A DNA stretch of 36,217 nt from Holophagaceae bacterium (GTDB lineage: Bacteria > Acidobacteriota > Holophagae > Holophagales > Holophagaceae): NCBI GenBank assembly GCA_025358435.1, contig JANYJQ010000192.1, forward strand, positions 1 to 36,217, read 5' to 3'. This document shows, piece after piece, positions 1-8,444 of this stretch; the first letter of the stretch is position 1, and every line of letters begins with the position of its first letter. The notes beneath the pieces are model-generated. The model did no database searches, had not been told where the DNA came from, and was given only the letters and a program-made list of their open reading frames with translations. The translations under genes were made by a program, and so were the position numbers.

Positions 1-1131
1 GTGGAGATGGCCAAGCTCATGGAGGACCTGATCGGCGACCTCACGTCGGTGCCGCAGCCCATCGAGATCAAGATCTTCTCCGACGACGAGGCCACGCTCA
101 CGGCCACATCGACCAAAGTGTCAGAAGCCATCAAGAAGATCCCCGGCGTCGTGGACGTCAAGAGCGGTATCGTGCTTGCAGGTGATGCGCTCGACATACG
201 GGTGGACCGCGTGAAGGCTGGGCTGGAGGGCATCGATCCGGAGGCCGTTACCTCACTGCTGGAAGGCTACCTGGAGGGTCTAGTGCAGACCCAGATCCAG
301 AAGGGACCCAAGATGGTCGGCGTGCGCCTGTGGACGCCACCAGACATGAGGCGGAAGACCCGCGACATCCGGAACCTGCTCCTGCGGGCCCCCGACGGGC
401 ATCTGTTCCCTTTAAGTCGCGTGGCCTCGGTCACGCCCGTCACGGGCCAGCCGCAGATCATGCGCGAAGACCTTAAGCGCATGCTGGCGGTCACCGGGCG
501 CATCTCGGGACGCGACATGGGCTCCGTCGTCTCCGACGTGAAGCGCCTCCTGGCCTCGCCGGGACTCGTGCCCAAGGAGGTCTACTCGACCCTCGGCGGA
601 CTCTACGAACAGCAGCGGATCGCCTTTCAAGGCCTTATGGCGGTCTTTGCGGCGGCGGTCGCCTTGGTGTTCTTCCTGTTGCTCTTCCTCTTCGAACGCT
701 TCCGGCCCGCCCTCTGCGTCATGGCCACCGCCCTGCTCTCGCTCTTTGCCGTCTTCATCGGCCTATGGGTCACGGGGACCGAGCTGAACATTTCCTCGAT
801 GATGGGCATGACCATGGTGTTGGGGATCGTGACCGAAGTGGCCATCTTCCTGGTGTGGGAATATCAGACTCTCCCCGGCAACTTGGACACCGCGGCAGCC
901 CTAATCGAAGCGGGCAAGCACCGGATGCGCGCCATCGCCATGAGCACGCTGGCGGCCATCCTGGCCCTGATGCCTCTGGCCCTCGGTCTTGGCCAGGGCG
1001 CCGCCATGCAGAAGCCCCTCGCGATCGCCATCATCAGTGGCATGGCCTTCCAACTCCCAATGGTCTTCCTCGTGATGCCCACCCTGTTCGTGGTGCTGAA
1101 TGTGAACCGGGATAGGAGTCTTGTGGCGTAG
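1..1131 (+). CDS. Efflux RND transporter permease subunit (CusA/CzcA-type heavy-metal efflux family), C-terminal part; 5' end outside the window
   Basis: 376 aa open to the window edge; RND-type hydrophobic C-terminal helices (GLMAVFAAAVALVFFLLLFLFERFRPALCVMATALLSLFAVFIGLWVTGTELNISSMMGMTMVLGIV) and periplasmic segment IKIFSDDEATLTATSTKVSEAIKKIPGVVDVKSG typical of RND permeases. Confidence 0.85.
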   Translation: MEMAKLMEDLIGDLTSVPQPIEIKIFSDDEATLTATSTKVSEAIKKIPGVVDVKSGIVLAGDALDIRVDRVKAGLEGIDPEAVTSLLEGYLEGLVQTQIQKGPKMVGVRLWTPPDMRRKTRDIRNLLLRAPDGHLFPLSRVASVTPVTGQPQIMREDLKRMLAVTGRISGRDMGSVVSDVKRLLASPGLVPKEVYSTLGGLYEQQRIAFQGLMAVFAAAVALVFFLLLFLFERFRPALCVMATALLSLFAVFIGLWVTGTELNISSMMGMTMVLGIVTEVAIFLVWEYQTLPGNLDTAAALIEAGKHRMRAIAMSTLAAILALMPLALGLGQGAAMQKPLAIAIISGMAFQLPMVFLVMPTLFVVLNVNRDRSLVA

Positions 1132-1251
1132 TGATATACCTTCTACCCGAATGGGCTCAACCTCTCATGGCGACCGCCTGGAATCTCGAGCCTGATGTCA
1201 CCTAGTCTATAGGCGTGGCTATCAGTAGCGATTTGACCAATTTCGCCCAGA

Positions 1252-2586
1252 TCAGGCTCCGAGAATTCGCAATCCTGCGATCTTCCCGGGCTGATGAATG
1301 CCGAGCTTCGGTGCCAGGGTCCGGATCGCTTCAGCAAGAGCCGATGGGGATAGATGCCCGTAGTGTTTTTCGGTCATGCGTGTATCGGCGTGCCCCAGCT
1401 GGGCCGCCACATAGGCCAACGGAACTCCGTTATTGATGAGCAGCGAGGCGTAGGTGTGCCGAAGCTCATGGAAGGTGAGGGACTCCAGGCCTGCCGCTGC
1501 GCAAGCAGCCTGCATCGGGCGGTTCTGTTCGGATCGCTTCCAGGGGCGCAACACCTTGGCTTGCTTCCACTGACGGCCATCAAAGCCCTCGTGCAAGAAA
1601 AGCGTGTCGTCCGCCCTACGTCCGATGACCATCGCCCTGAAAAAGGCCTGCCCTTCTTCTGTCAGGACCACATGGCGCGGCTTTCCGCTTTTCGATTCAG
1701 CGATGAAAATCGTCCCTGATGTGGGGTTGAAATCCCGCGGCTGCAGACGCGTCAGCTCGCCAAAGCGGGCACCCGTGAAGAGCGCGGCCTGCACCAAGTA
1801 GCGGAGGTCCACATCCGCAGCGTTCACGAGGCGCTGGGCTTCATCGGGATCTAGGAAACGGATCCGTGAAGACGTGGTCCCTTTGAAGGGCCGTGTCTCT
1901 CTCCAGGCTTCTCCGCTGGCCTGAGTGAGGCGCCGGGCCTTAGCATGGCTCAACATCGCCTTCACAATCGACAGTACCCGGTTCGCAGAATCCCTCCGCG
2001 CGCGCACCTCATTGGGCGTGGAAGGGGCCGGCCGGAACGCTTCCTTCTCCCCGGCCTTCGGCCTCATCCGCGCGGATTCCTTCGCTAGAGCCTCGTGCCA
2101 GCGCTCGATGTGCAGGCGCGTCAGCTTGGTCACTTCGATCCTTCCCAGGGCTGGAAGGATATGAAGTTTCACCGCGCCAATGGTGCGGTCCATGCTCTTG
2201 ATGCCCCGGCGCTCACAGTCCAGGCGGTAGGCCTCCCATGCCTGTGTGACGGTGAACGGTCCCCGATGGATCACCTCGCCTGTGGATTGTTGGTGCGCCA
2301 CATCGAACCATTCCCGGGCTTTGGCCTGAGCCTGGGCGAAGCTGAAAGAGAGAACCCCATCGGCATCGGCGTAGTCGTCCGCCGTTCCCAGAGCGGTCTG
2401 CAAACGGCATCGCGTGTCGGCGCTGTAGAACCGTGCCCGCCAGGTTCCAGGACCCTTCGCTGGGCGAAAATATCCGAGCTGCAGGCCCACCCCAAGAGAC
2501 GACCAGTAGGGTGCTTTGCGTGGCTTCAATCTCGACAAGCGGGAAGACCGGGTGTCCAGGTGCGCGTCTCTCTGGGACCGGGACAT
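1252..2586 (-). CDS. Site-specific tyrosine recombinase / phage-type integrase
   Basis: 444 aa; catalytic motifs TGARFGELTRLQ, HELRHTYASLLINNGVPLAYVAAQLGHADTRMTEKHYGHL (R...HxxR...H...Y). Confidence 0.93.
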   Translation of the reverse strand: MSRSQRDAHLDTRSSRLSRLKPRKAPYWSSLGVGLQLGYFRPAKGPGTWRARFYSADTRCRLQTALGTADDYADADGVLSFSFAQAQAKAREWFDVAHQQSTGEVIHRGPFTVTQAWEAYRLDCERRGIKSMDRTIGAVKLHILPALGRIEVTKLTRLHIERWHEALAKESARMRPKAGEKEAFRPAPSTPNEVRARRDSANRVLSIVKAMLSHAKARRLTQASGEAWRETRPFKGTTSSRIRFLDPDEAQRLVNAADVDLRYLVQAALFTGARFGELTRLQPRDFNPTSGTIFIAESKSGKPRHVVLTEEGQAFFRAMVIGRRADDTLFLHEGFDGRQWKQAKVLRPWKRSEQNRPMQAACAAAGLESLTFHELRHTYASLLINNGVPLAYVAAQLGHADTRMTEKHYGHLSPSALAEAIRTLAPKLGIHQPGKIAGLRILGA

Positions 2587-2708
2587 TTTGAGCCTCCAAA
2601 GATGTTCCCGAACGGCTCCGAAGTCAAGAGAACAGAAAATGCTTAAACACTTGATTCATTAGTGTTCTAGCACGTTCGCCAGAGTTCGCCAAAGTAGTTA
2701 CGGCATCG

Positions 2709-2749
2709 CTTTCACGGCGGCAGCACGGGTTCAAATCCCGTTGGCGCGC
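2709..2749 (+). other. 3' fragment of a tRNA-Glu gene (anticodon loop CTTTCAC to acceptor strand); probable att site of the adjacent integrase
   Basis: ctttcacggcgg (TTC anticodon loop plus 3' anticodon stem) + cagc + acggg-ttcaaat-cccgt (canonical 5-bp T stem and TTCRANY loop) + tggcgc acceptor; no matching 5' tRNA half upstream; lies 122 nt upstream of the integrase start codon. Confidence 0.7.
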
Positions 2750-2894
2750 AGGTAGGCCAAGGCGAAGGGCGCGAGAGCGACCGCAGACGGTCCGCGTAGC
2801 GGATGGCCGTGCGCAGCCGGGCGCGGCCCGGAGGGAAATCCCGTTCACCATGTAACTCCACCCTACAACGGAGGAGGCCAACGGGATTTGAACC
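2728..2894. repeat. 18-nt perfect inverted repeat (ggttcaaatcccgttggc 2728-2745; gccaacgggatttgaacc 2877-2894) flanking 131 bp
   Basis: Direct reading; the repeat unit is the T-loop/acceptor portion of the tRNA-Glu fragment. Confidence 0.8.
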
Positions 2895-2990
2895 GCTCCG
2901 GCGCGGGCGCAGCCCAATGTTCCTTGACCTCGTCCGACGAACTGCAGAACACTGCAATTGCCTACAATTTCACCAAACCAAGGGAGCAGG

Positions 2991-4127
2991 ATGCAAACCG
3001 CCGTCATGCAGATTCTCCGCTGGGCCCTATCCTCGGCGCTGGGCTTGGCCCTCGCCGTCGCGGCCTCCGCGCAGCCGACCCAGCGGACCCCGGTCCTCCC
3101 GCGCAACCCGAAGGTCCTGGGGCAGACCAGGATACTGTTCGTCGGAAACCAGGCGGTCCCCCCCTACGGCTCGCAGCGGGACATTTTCCTCATCAACCCG
3201 GATGGGACCGGCCTGCTCAACCTCACTCATGACGCTTCGACCGACTTCAAGCCGGTCTGGTCACCGGACGGTTCCAAGATCGCCTTCGTCACCCTGGACG
3301 GGGGGTACTGCTATCTGCGCATGGTGCATATGGACGGGAGCGGTCTGAGTCGGGTCATGAATGACCACATTGAGTCCACCGCACCGATCGCCTGGTCGCC
3401 AGACGGCAGGGCTCTGGCGTACATCGCCTCCCCTGGACTGCACCTGTGGCGCGTCAACGTGGATGGGACCCAGAAGACCGAGTTGACCCATTTCAAGGTG
3501 GGCGGGATGGACTGGGGAGCAAACAACAAGCTGGTTTTCAACAAGACCGAAACAGGGGGGGAGGGATGGATGCAGCTCTACTCCCTCAACCCGGATGGAA
3601 CGGGGCTCACGCTCCTGTCGCGGGGCTTCCGCAAGGTAGCGCCCCTCTGGTCGCCGAATGCCCAGAATCTGGCTTACGAGGACCTGAACACTGGCAACCC
3701 CACGGGCTATGTGGCGCTCTCCAAGGCCAACGGTGCGGAACCGAATTCGATCGGCGGGGGGTGGCATCCTGCCTGGTCCAGGGATGGCCGGAAGGTCGCC
3801 TTCATCGAGTCGGCCCGAAATTCCGTGGCGGTCAGCGTGGATGGCGCGATGGGCATGCGGATCCAGACGACCGGTCTTTCGGACTGCCCAAGCTTCTCGC
3901 CGGATGGGCAGTCCATCGCCTATGGAAACCGGGACCCGGGGCCGAACAAGGGACAGTTGATGGTGATTCCTGCCAGTGGCGGGGCGCCCCGACCGATCCT
4001 GCCGATAGGGGTCACCCTGGGGCCGGAGTCCATGCCTCCGGGCTACACTTGCCCGCGTTACCTCGCCTGGTCCCCAGTGGTCTACTTCCTCCCGATCCGG
4101 ACACTTCCGGTAAAACGTTCCATGTGA
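2991..4127 (+). CDS. TolB-like/PD40 (WD40-like beta-propeller) secreted protein
   Basis: Signal peptide MQTAVMQILRWALSSALGLALAVAASAQ; repeated NPDGTGL..LT...... PVWSPDGSKIAF motifs; start chosen at 2991 (ggagcagg upstream); ORF open from 2958. Confidence 0.8.
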   Translation: MQTAVMQILRWALSSALGLALAVAASAQPTQRTPVLPRNPKVLGQTRILFVGNQAVPPYGSQRDIFLINPDGTGLLNLTHDASTDFKPVWSPDGSKIAFVTLDGGYCYLRMVHMDGSGLSRVMNDHIESTAPIAWSPDGRALAYIASPGLHLWRVNVDGTQKTELTHFKVGGMDWGANNKLVFNKTETGGEGWMQLYSLNPDGTGLTLLSRGFRKVAPLWSPNAQNLAYEDLNTGNPTGYVALSKANGAEPNSIGGGWHPAWSRDGRKVAFIESARNSVAVSVDGAMGMRIQTTGLSDCPSFSPDGQSIAYGNRDPGPNKGQLMVIPASGGAPRPILPIGVTLGPESMPPGYTCPRYLAWSPVVYFLPIRTLPVKRSM

Positions 4128-4321
4128 ACGCTTCCACCGCCCCGGTCTGGTACTCGAAGGTCCGCGCGGAGGATGTCGCCGAGATCGTGCGTGAGCACTT
4201 TGGCGAGGGAAAGCCCCTTGCGCGGCTGTTGTCAGGCGACGAGTCAGAGCTACGCGCTGAGATCCTCGAGAACAAACACCGGGACCTCGCACACCTTGCC
4301 GCTCAAAGGGCGGGCAAGTAG
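4121..4321 (+). pseudogene. 3' remnant of a thioredoxin-like (2Fe-2S) ferredoxin / NuoE-NuoF N-terminal-like gene
   Basis: Only the tail of ORF 3446..4321 looks protein-like: PVWYSKVRAEDVAEIVREHFGEGKPLARLL resembles the C-terminal part of small 2Fe-2S ferredoxins; the upstream Cys-containing portion is absent. Confidence 0.5.
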
Positions 4322-4334
4322 GGACCGCTTGCTG

Positions 4335-4448
4335 TCAATTCTTTTTCTTAGGCTGCTTTTCCAACTTGGTTTTTGATTTCTCCTTCTGCTTCTCGGACGT
4401 CTGCTTCTGGGCTTTCTCCTTGTCCTTCTTGCCGCCCTTGTCTCCCAT
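4335..4448 (-). CDS. Small Lys-rich basic protein, 37 aa (MGDKGGKKDKEKAQKQTSEKQKEKSKTKLEKQPKKKN)
   Basis: Not in the ORF track because of length; ATG at 4448, TGA at 4335; strong RBS on the minus strand (aaggaggaaggtcATG); resembles short MGDKGGKKDK-type proteins I recall from other bacteria. Confidence 0.65.
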   Translation of the reverse strand: MGDKGGKKDKEKAQKQTSEKQKEKSKTKLEKQPKKKN

Positions 4449-4742
4449 GACCTTCCTCCTTGGTTCTAGAGTCTTTCACCCCGGCCTTGATGCGTCTACG
4501 GTGCCAGTTTCGCATCGTTTCAAATAAACGGATGGCTGCTCCAGTTTCTCGATGTCATCGCCAGCCGTTTGACGCACCAGAGCAAGGTGGGCAGAAGGTT
4601 CATCCTGAAAGACACCGGCAAGGGCGGCTGGAAGCATGATTGCGTGGAAACCGTAGATGGGACTTGTGTAACAATCCGCAAACGCTTCAGGTTGCTTCTC
4701 CCCTTTGCGTCCAGCCGATATAAGGCCTCGCCAGGAGTATTC

Positions 4743-7700
4743 ATGCTTCCTCTACGCCATATCCTCTGCACATCTGGACTGATGATTCTCGCTTCCATCC
4801 AGGCAGCCGCGGCCGATCCAGCCCTGTTCCAGGATCTACGCTGGAGATTGCTCGGGCCTTTCCGAGGGGGAAGGGTGCTCGCGGTCAGCGGCGTGCCGAA
4901 GGAGCCGCTGCATTTCTATTTCGGCAGCGTGAACGGAGGCGTCTGGGAAACGCTCGATGCAGGGCGCACCTGGCGCCCCATCTTTGACGCTCAACCGATC
5001 GGCTCCATTGGAGCGCTGGCGGTTGCGCCCTCGGCGCCGAAAACGATCTATGTCGGCAGCGGCGAAGCGGACATGCGGTCGGATATTTCGCAAGGCAACG
5101 GTGTCTACAAAACGGTGGATGGTGGCGCTACCTGGCGCCATATCGGATTGACCGATTCGCAACAGATCGGCCGTGTCCTGGTGCATCCAGAGAATGCCGA
5201 CATCGTCTATGCCGCCGCGCTCGGCCATCCCTACGGCCCGAATGCCGAGCGGGGACTGTTCCGTTCCATCGATGGCGGGAAGACCTGGAAGAAGGTGCTG
5301 GGGAAGAACGATGACACCGGCGCCATCGATGTCGCCTTCGAACCCGGCAACCCGCACGTCATGTACGCCACTCTCTGGCAGACGCGTCGGACGCCGTGGA
5401 GCATTTATCCACCTTCCAACGGCCCGGGCAGCGGGCTCTATAAATCGATGGACGGTGGCGATACCTGGCACGAGTTGAAGGGCAACGGGTTGCCCGACAA
5501 GCCGGGAAGGATCGGGCTGGCGGTGGCGCCGACGAAACCGCAGCGTGTCTACGCGATCATCGATGCGGAGAAAGGCGGGCTGTACCGCTCCGACGATGGC
5601 GGGGCCAACTGGATCCGCACGAGCGACGATGCCCGGATCTGGGGCCGGGGCTGGTACTTCGGGGGCATCAGCGTCGAGCCGAAAAACGCTGACATCGTCT
5701 ACGCATGCAACACCAATCTGCATCGGTCCGTAGATGCCGGCAAAACCTTCGTTCCCATCAAAGGCGATCAGACCGGAGATGATTACCATCAGCTGTGGAT
5801 CGACCCGGAAAATCCGGAGCGGCGCATGCTCGGGGTCGACCAAGGGGCCCTGGTCTCATTGAATGGCGGGGGCACTTGGAGTTCCTGGTACAACCAGCCG
5901 ACCGGGCAGTTCTACCACATCATCACCGACAACCGGTTTCCCTACTGGGTCTACGGCTCGCAGCAGGATTCCGGCGCGGTCGGCATTCCCAGCCGCACCA
6001 ACACGTACAACGGCATCAGCACGATGGATTTCAGGGAGGTCACAGCGGGAGGAGAGAGCGACAACATCGCTCCCGATCCAACCGATCCCGACATCATCTA
6101 TGGAGGCCGCGTCGAGAAGCTCAACCTGCGGACGCAACAGACGCAGCCGATTGACCCGACCTTGGCCTATCCCGCCTTCGATCGCCGTACCTGGACCCTG
6201 CCGCTGGTCTTCTCGCGGCGGGATCCGCACGTTCTCTATTTCTCCAATCAGCGGCTATACAGGACCGCCGACGGAGGCTCGCACTGGACCGTGATAAGCC
6301 CCGATCTCACCCGCGAAAATCCCGGCACTCCGCCGAATCTCGATCCGATCACCGCTGATCTTCATCCCCACTCCGGACCGCGGCTGGGGGTGATCTACAC
6401 GATCGCGCCGTCGCGGCTGGCCGACCGCGATATCTGGGCCGGCACCGACGACGGCCTGATCTGGCGCACCAAAGACGAGGGGGAGCACTGGGAAGACATC
6501 ACGCCCTCGGGCCTTGGTGCCTGGTCGAAGGTCGGCATCATCGACGTCTCCCATTTCGATGCGGAAACGGCCTACGCGGCCATCGACCGGCATCGCATCG
6601 AAGACACCCGCCCATACATCTACCGCACCCACGATGGCGGGAAAACCTGGAAGCTGGTGTCGTCGGGAATTCCCGATGGCAGCTTTGTGAACGCGGTTCG
6701 CGAGGACCCGGTGCGGAAGGGCCTCCTGTACGCTGGCACTGAGCGCGGCTTGTACGTCTCCTTCGATGATGGCGATCGCTGGCAGCCGCTGCAGCTGAAT
6801 CTCCCGGTGACCTCCGTCCGCGATCTCAACGTGAATGGCGATGATCTCGTCATTGCCACGCATGGCAGGGGTTTCTGGGTCCTCGACAACATCACCCCCC
6901 TGCGGCAGGTGAATTCCATGGTCGCAAGCGCAAGCGTGTGGCTCTTCCCAACGGCCACCGCGGTACGCGAACGGCAGGCCGGATTCACCGGGACACCGCT
7001 GCCCAAGGATGAGCCCATGGCTCAAAATCCGCCTTTCGGCGCCTGCATCGATTACTTTTTACAGTCGGCGGCGAGTTCTCCAGTCACGATCGACATCCTC
7101 AACAGCGACGGGAAGGTGGTGCGCCGTTACAGCAGCGCGGACCCGACCCCGAAAGCCGTTCCGGCAACGTTGAGGACCGCGCCGGAGTGGTTCGTCACGC
7201 CGTCGACACTGGCCACGACTCCGGGGATGCATCGCTTCATCTGGCCGCTCCGTTATGCGGCGCTTCCCGCGCTGGCGGGCTCGCACGGAACCTGGGCTGA
7301 TGGCGTCTGGGCACCACCAGGCGACTACAAGGTCATCTTGAGGGCCAATGGACAGGAACGCATGCAACCGCTCAGGGTCGTGCCCGACCCGCGATTGCCC
7401 TTTCCATTGACGGCCTACGCGGAGCAGTTCGCCTTTGCCACGGAAGTCATGGCGCTGCGGGCACGCGTCACGACGGCGCTCGAAGAGGCCATCTCACTGA
7501 CCACCAAGATCCTGAAGAGACAGGCAGCAGGCGACGCGGCAGACGCGGCAGATGCTGCAATGTCCTCCGATCTCGAGGCGGTCCGCCGGAACGCGATGGC
7601 TATCGCCGAACCCATGTCGTCGGCTACGTGGTGGATTGCCCCGAAGCACACGACGAGCCTTCAGTTTCTCGACGGAGCTTTGGAAAAATTGGAAATGGCG

Positions 7701-7871
7701 GCCGATGGCGCCGATGGCCCGCCCACTCAGGACGCTCGCACGTCCCTGGAAAAACTTCGGCCATCCGCCGAGGGGGCCATGCGTGCCTGGAAAGCTTTCA
7801 AGGAGAACGATCTTGCCGATCTTAACAGGAGGTTGAAGGCGGCCGCGCTGCCGGCATTGGTGCTTCCGTAG
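4743..7871 (+). CDS. Secreted VPS10/sortilin-like BNR-repeat (glycosyl-hydrolase/exo-alpha-sialidase-like) protein
   Basis: Signal peptide MLPLRHILCTSGLMILASIQAAAAD; LRWRLLGPFRGGRVLAVSGVP start; many SxDGGxTW Asp-box repeats (KTVDGGATWRHI, RSIDGGKTWKKV, KSMDGGDTWHEL, RTHDGGKTWKLV). Confidence 0.85.
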   Translation: MLPLRHILCTSGLMILASIQAAAADPALFQDLRWRLLGPFRGGRVLAVSGVPKEPLHFYFGSVNGGVWETLDAGRTWRPIFDAQPIGSIGALAVAPSAPKTIYVGSGEADMRSDISQGNGVYKTVDGGATWRHIGLTDSQQIGRVLVHPENADIVYAAALGHPYGPNAERGLFRSIDGGKTWKKVLGKNDDTGAIDVAFEPGNPHVMYATLWQTRRTPWSIYPPSNGPGSGLYKSMDGGDTWHELKGNGLPDKPGRIGLAVAPTKPQRVYAIIDAEKGGLYRSDDGGANWIRTSDDARIWGRGWYFGGISVEPKNADIVYACNTNLHRSVDAGKTFVPIKGDQTGDDYHQLWIDPENPERRMLGVDQGALVSLNGGGTWSSWYNQPTGQFYHIITDNRFPYWVYGSQQDSGAVGIPSRTNTYNGISTMDFREVTAGGESDNIAPDPTDPDIIYGGRVEKLNLRTQQTQPIDPTLAYPAFDRRTWTLPLVFSRRDPHVLYFSNQRLYRTADGGSHWTVISPDLTRENPGTPPNLDPITADLHPHSGPRLGVIYTIAPSRLADRDIWAGTDDGLIWRTKDEGEHWEDITPSGLGAWSKVGIIDVSHFDAETAYAAIDRHRIEDTRPYIYRTHDGGKTWKLVSSGIPDGSFVNAVREDPVRKGLLYAGTERGLYVSFDDGDRWQPLQLNLPVTSVRDLNVNGDDLVIATHGRGFWVLDNITPLRQVNSMVASASVWLFPTATAVRERQAGFTGTPLPKDEPMAQNPPFGACIDYFLQSAASSPVTIDILNSDGKVVRRYSSADPTPKAVPATLRTAPEWFVTPSTLATTPGMHRFIWPLRYAALPALAGSHGTWADGVWAPPGDYKVILRANGQERMQPLRVVPDPRLPFPLTAYAEQFAFATEVMALRARVTTALEEAISLTTKILKRQAAGDAADAADAAMSSDLEAVRRNAMAIAEPMSSATWWIAPKHTTSLQFLDGALEKLEMAADGADGPPTQDARTSLEKLRPSAEGAMRAWKAFKENDLADLNRRLKAAALPALVLP

Positions 7872-7902
7872 GTTAAGGCGTCATCTCAACGATCGAAGAG
7901 TT

Positions 7903-8250
7903 TTATAATGGCGCGGGCTGCTTCCGGCCTATGAATACTGCGACCAGGATCAGCACCAAACCAATCGGGCGCAGGACCGCTCCCGCCATTGCCACCAGGG
8001 ACATGACCTCCCCGTACCGCGCCATCGGCCACATTCCGCTCTGCCGGGCTCCGAAGAGCCAGGCCTGGATCCCGGTGAGGGCGAGAATCGTCATGAGGGC
8101 AACCACACAACCGATCAGGCACAACACCGATGAGGCACGCTGACGTCTCAGGTTCACTGCCGCGGCGATGCCGCCCCCGACGTAGATGAACAGGGCAGGC
8201 AGCTGATAGGCAAGCTGCTGCAGGATGTAAGAAACCGTCTCATGGGTCAT
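7903..8250 (-). CDS. Small integral membrane protein of unknown function
   Basis: MTHETVSYILQQLAYQLPALFIYVGGGIAAAVNLRRQRASSVLCLIGCVVALMTILALTGIQAWLFGAR...; several hydrophobic segments; ggaggagcgagtcgATG RBS. Confidence 0.6.
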   Translation of the reverse strand: MTHETVSYILQQLAYQLPALFIYVGGGIAAAVNLRRQRASSVLCLIGCVVALMTILALTGIQAWLFGARQSGMWPMARYGEVMSLVAMAGAVLRPIGLVLILVAVFIGRKQPAPL

Positions 8251-8444
8251 CGACTCGCTCCTCCATGCCAAGTGCTCGGACACAGAAAGATATGCCCAAT
8301 CCATGCACTGGAAACATCTTTTGTCGCCGGACCGCCGCGTGAATACAATCAAGCCGATCTTCAGGGAATGACAGGCGGTTCACCACCCTTTCAGAAGGCT
8401 CCAGCTGTTTTGTCCAAACTGTCCGCTCAAGCGGGGAGGTACTG

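Noticed and set aside
2700-2750. Intact tRNA-Glu gene
   Set aside because: No D-arm, 5' acceptor strand or matching 5' anticodon stem is present; only the 3' part is recognisable.
2877-2940. Second tRNA on the minus strand (T-loop ggttcaaatcc)
   Set aside because: T stem is mismatched (agcgg/cccgt) and no anticodon arm is visible; treated as part of an inverted repeat.
2624-3106. 160-aa minus-strand ORF containing ARQRDLNPCCRRESD
   Set aside because: This is a spurious translation through the tRNA-Glu fragment, a common mis-annotation pattern.
3261-4292. 343-aa minus-strand ORF
   Set aside because: Antisense to the TolB-like gene; composition is a high-GC shadow ORF with no coherent domain.
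4836-5843. 335-aa minus-strand ORF
   Set aside because: Antisense shadow of the BNR-repeat protein; repetitive only because the sense strand repeats.
7530-7560. Short gcagacgcggcagatgc microrepeat in the BNR protein
   Set aside because: Simple Ala/Asp codon repetition (DAADAADAA), not a functional repeat array.
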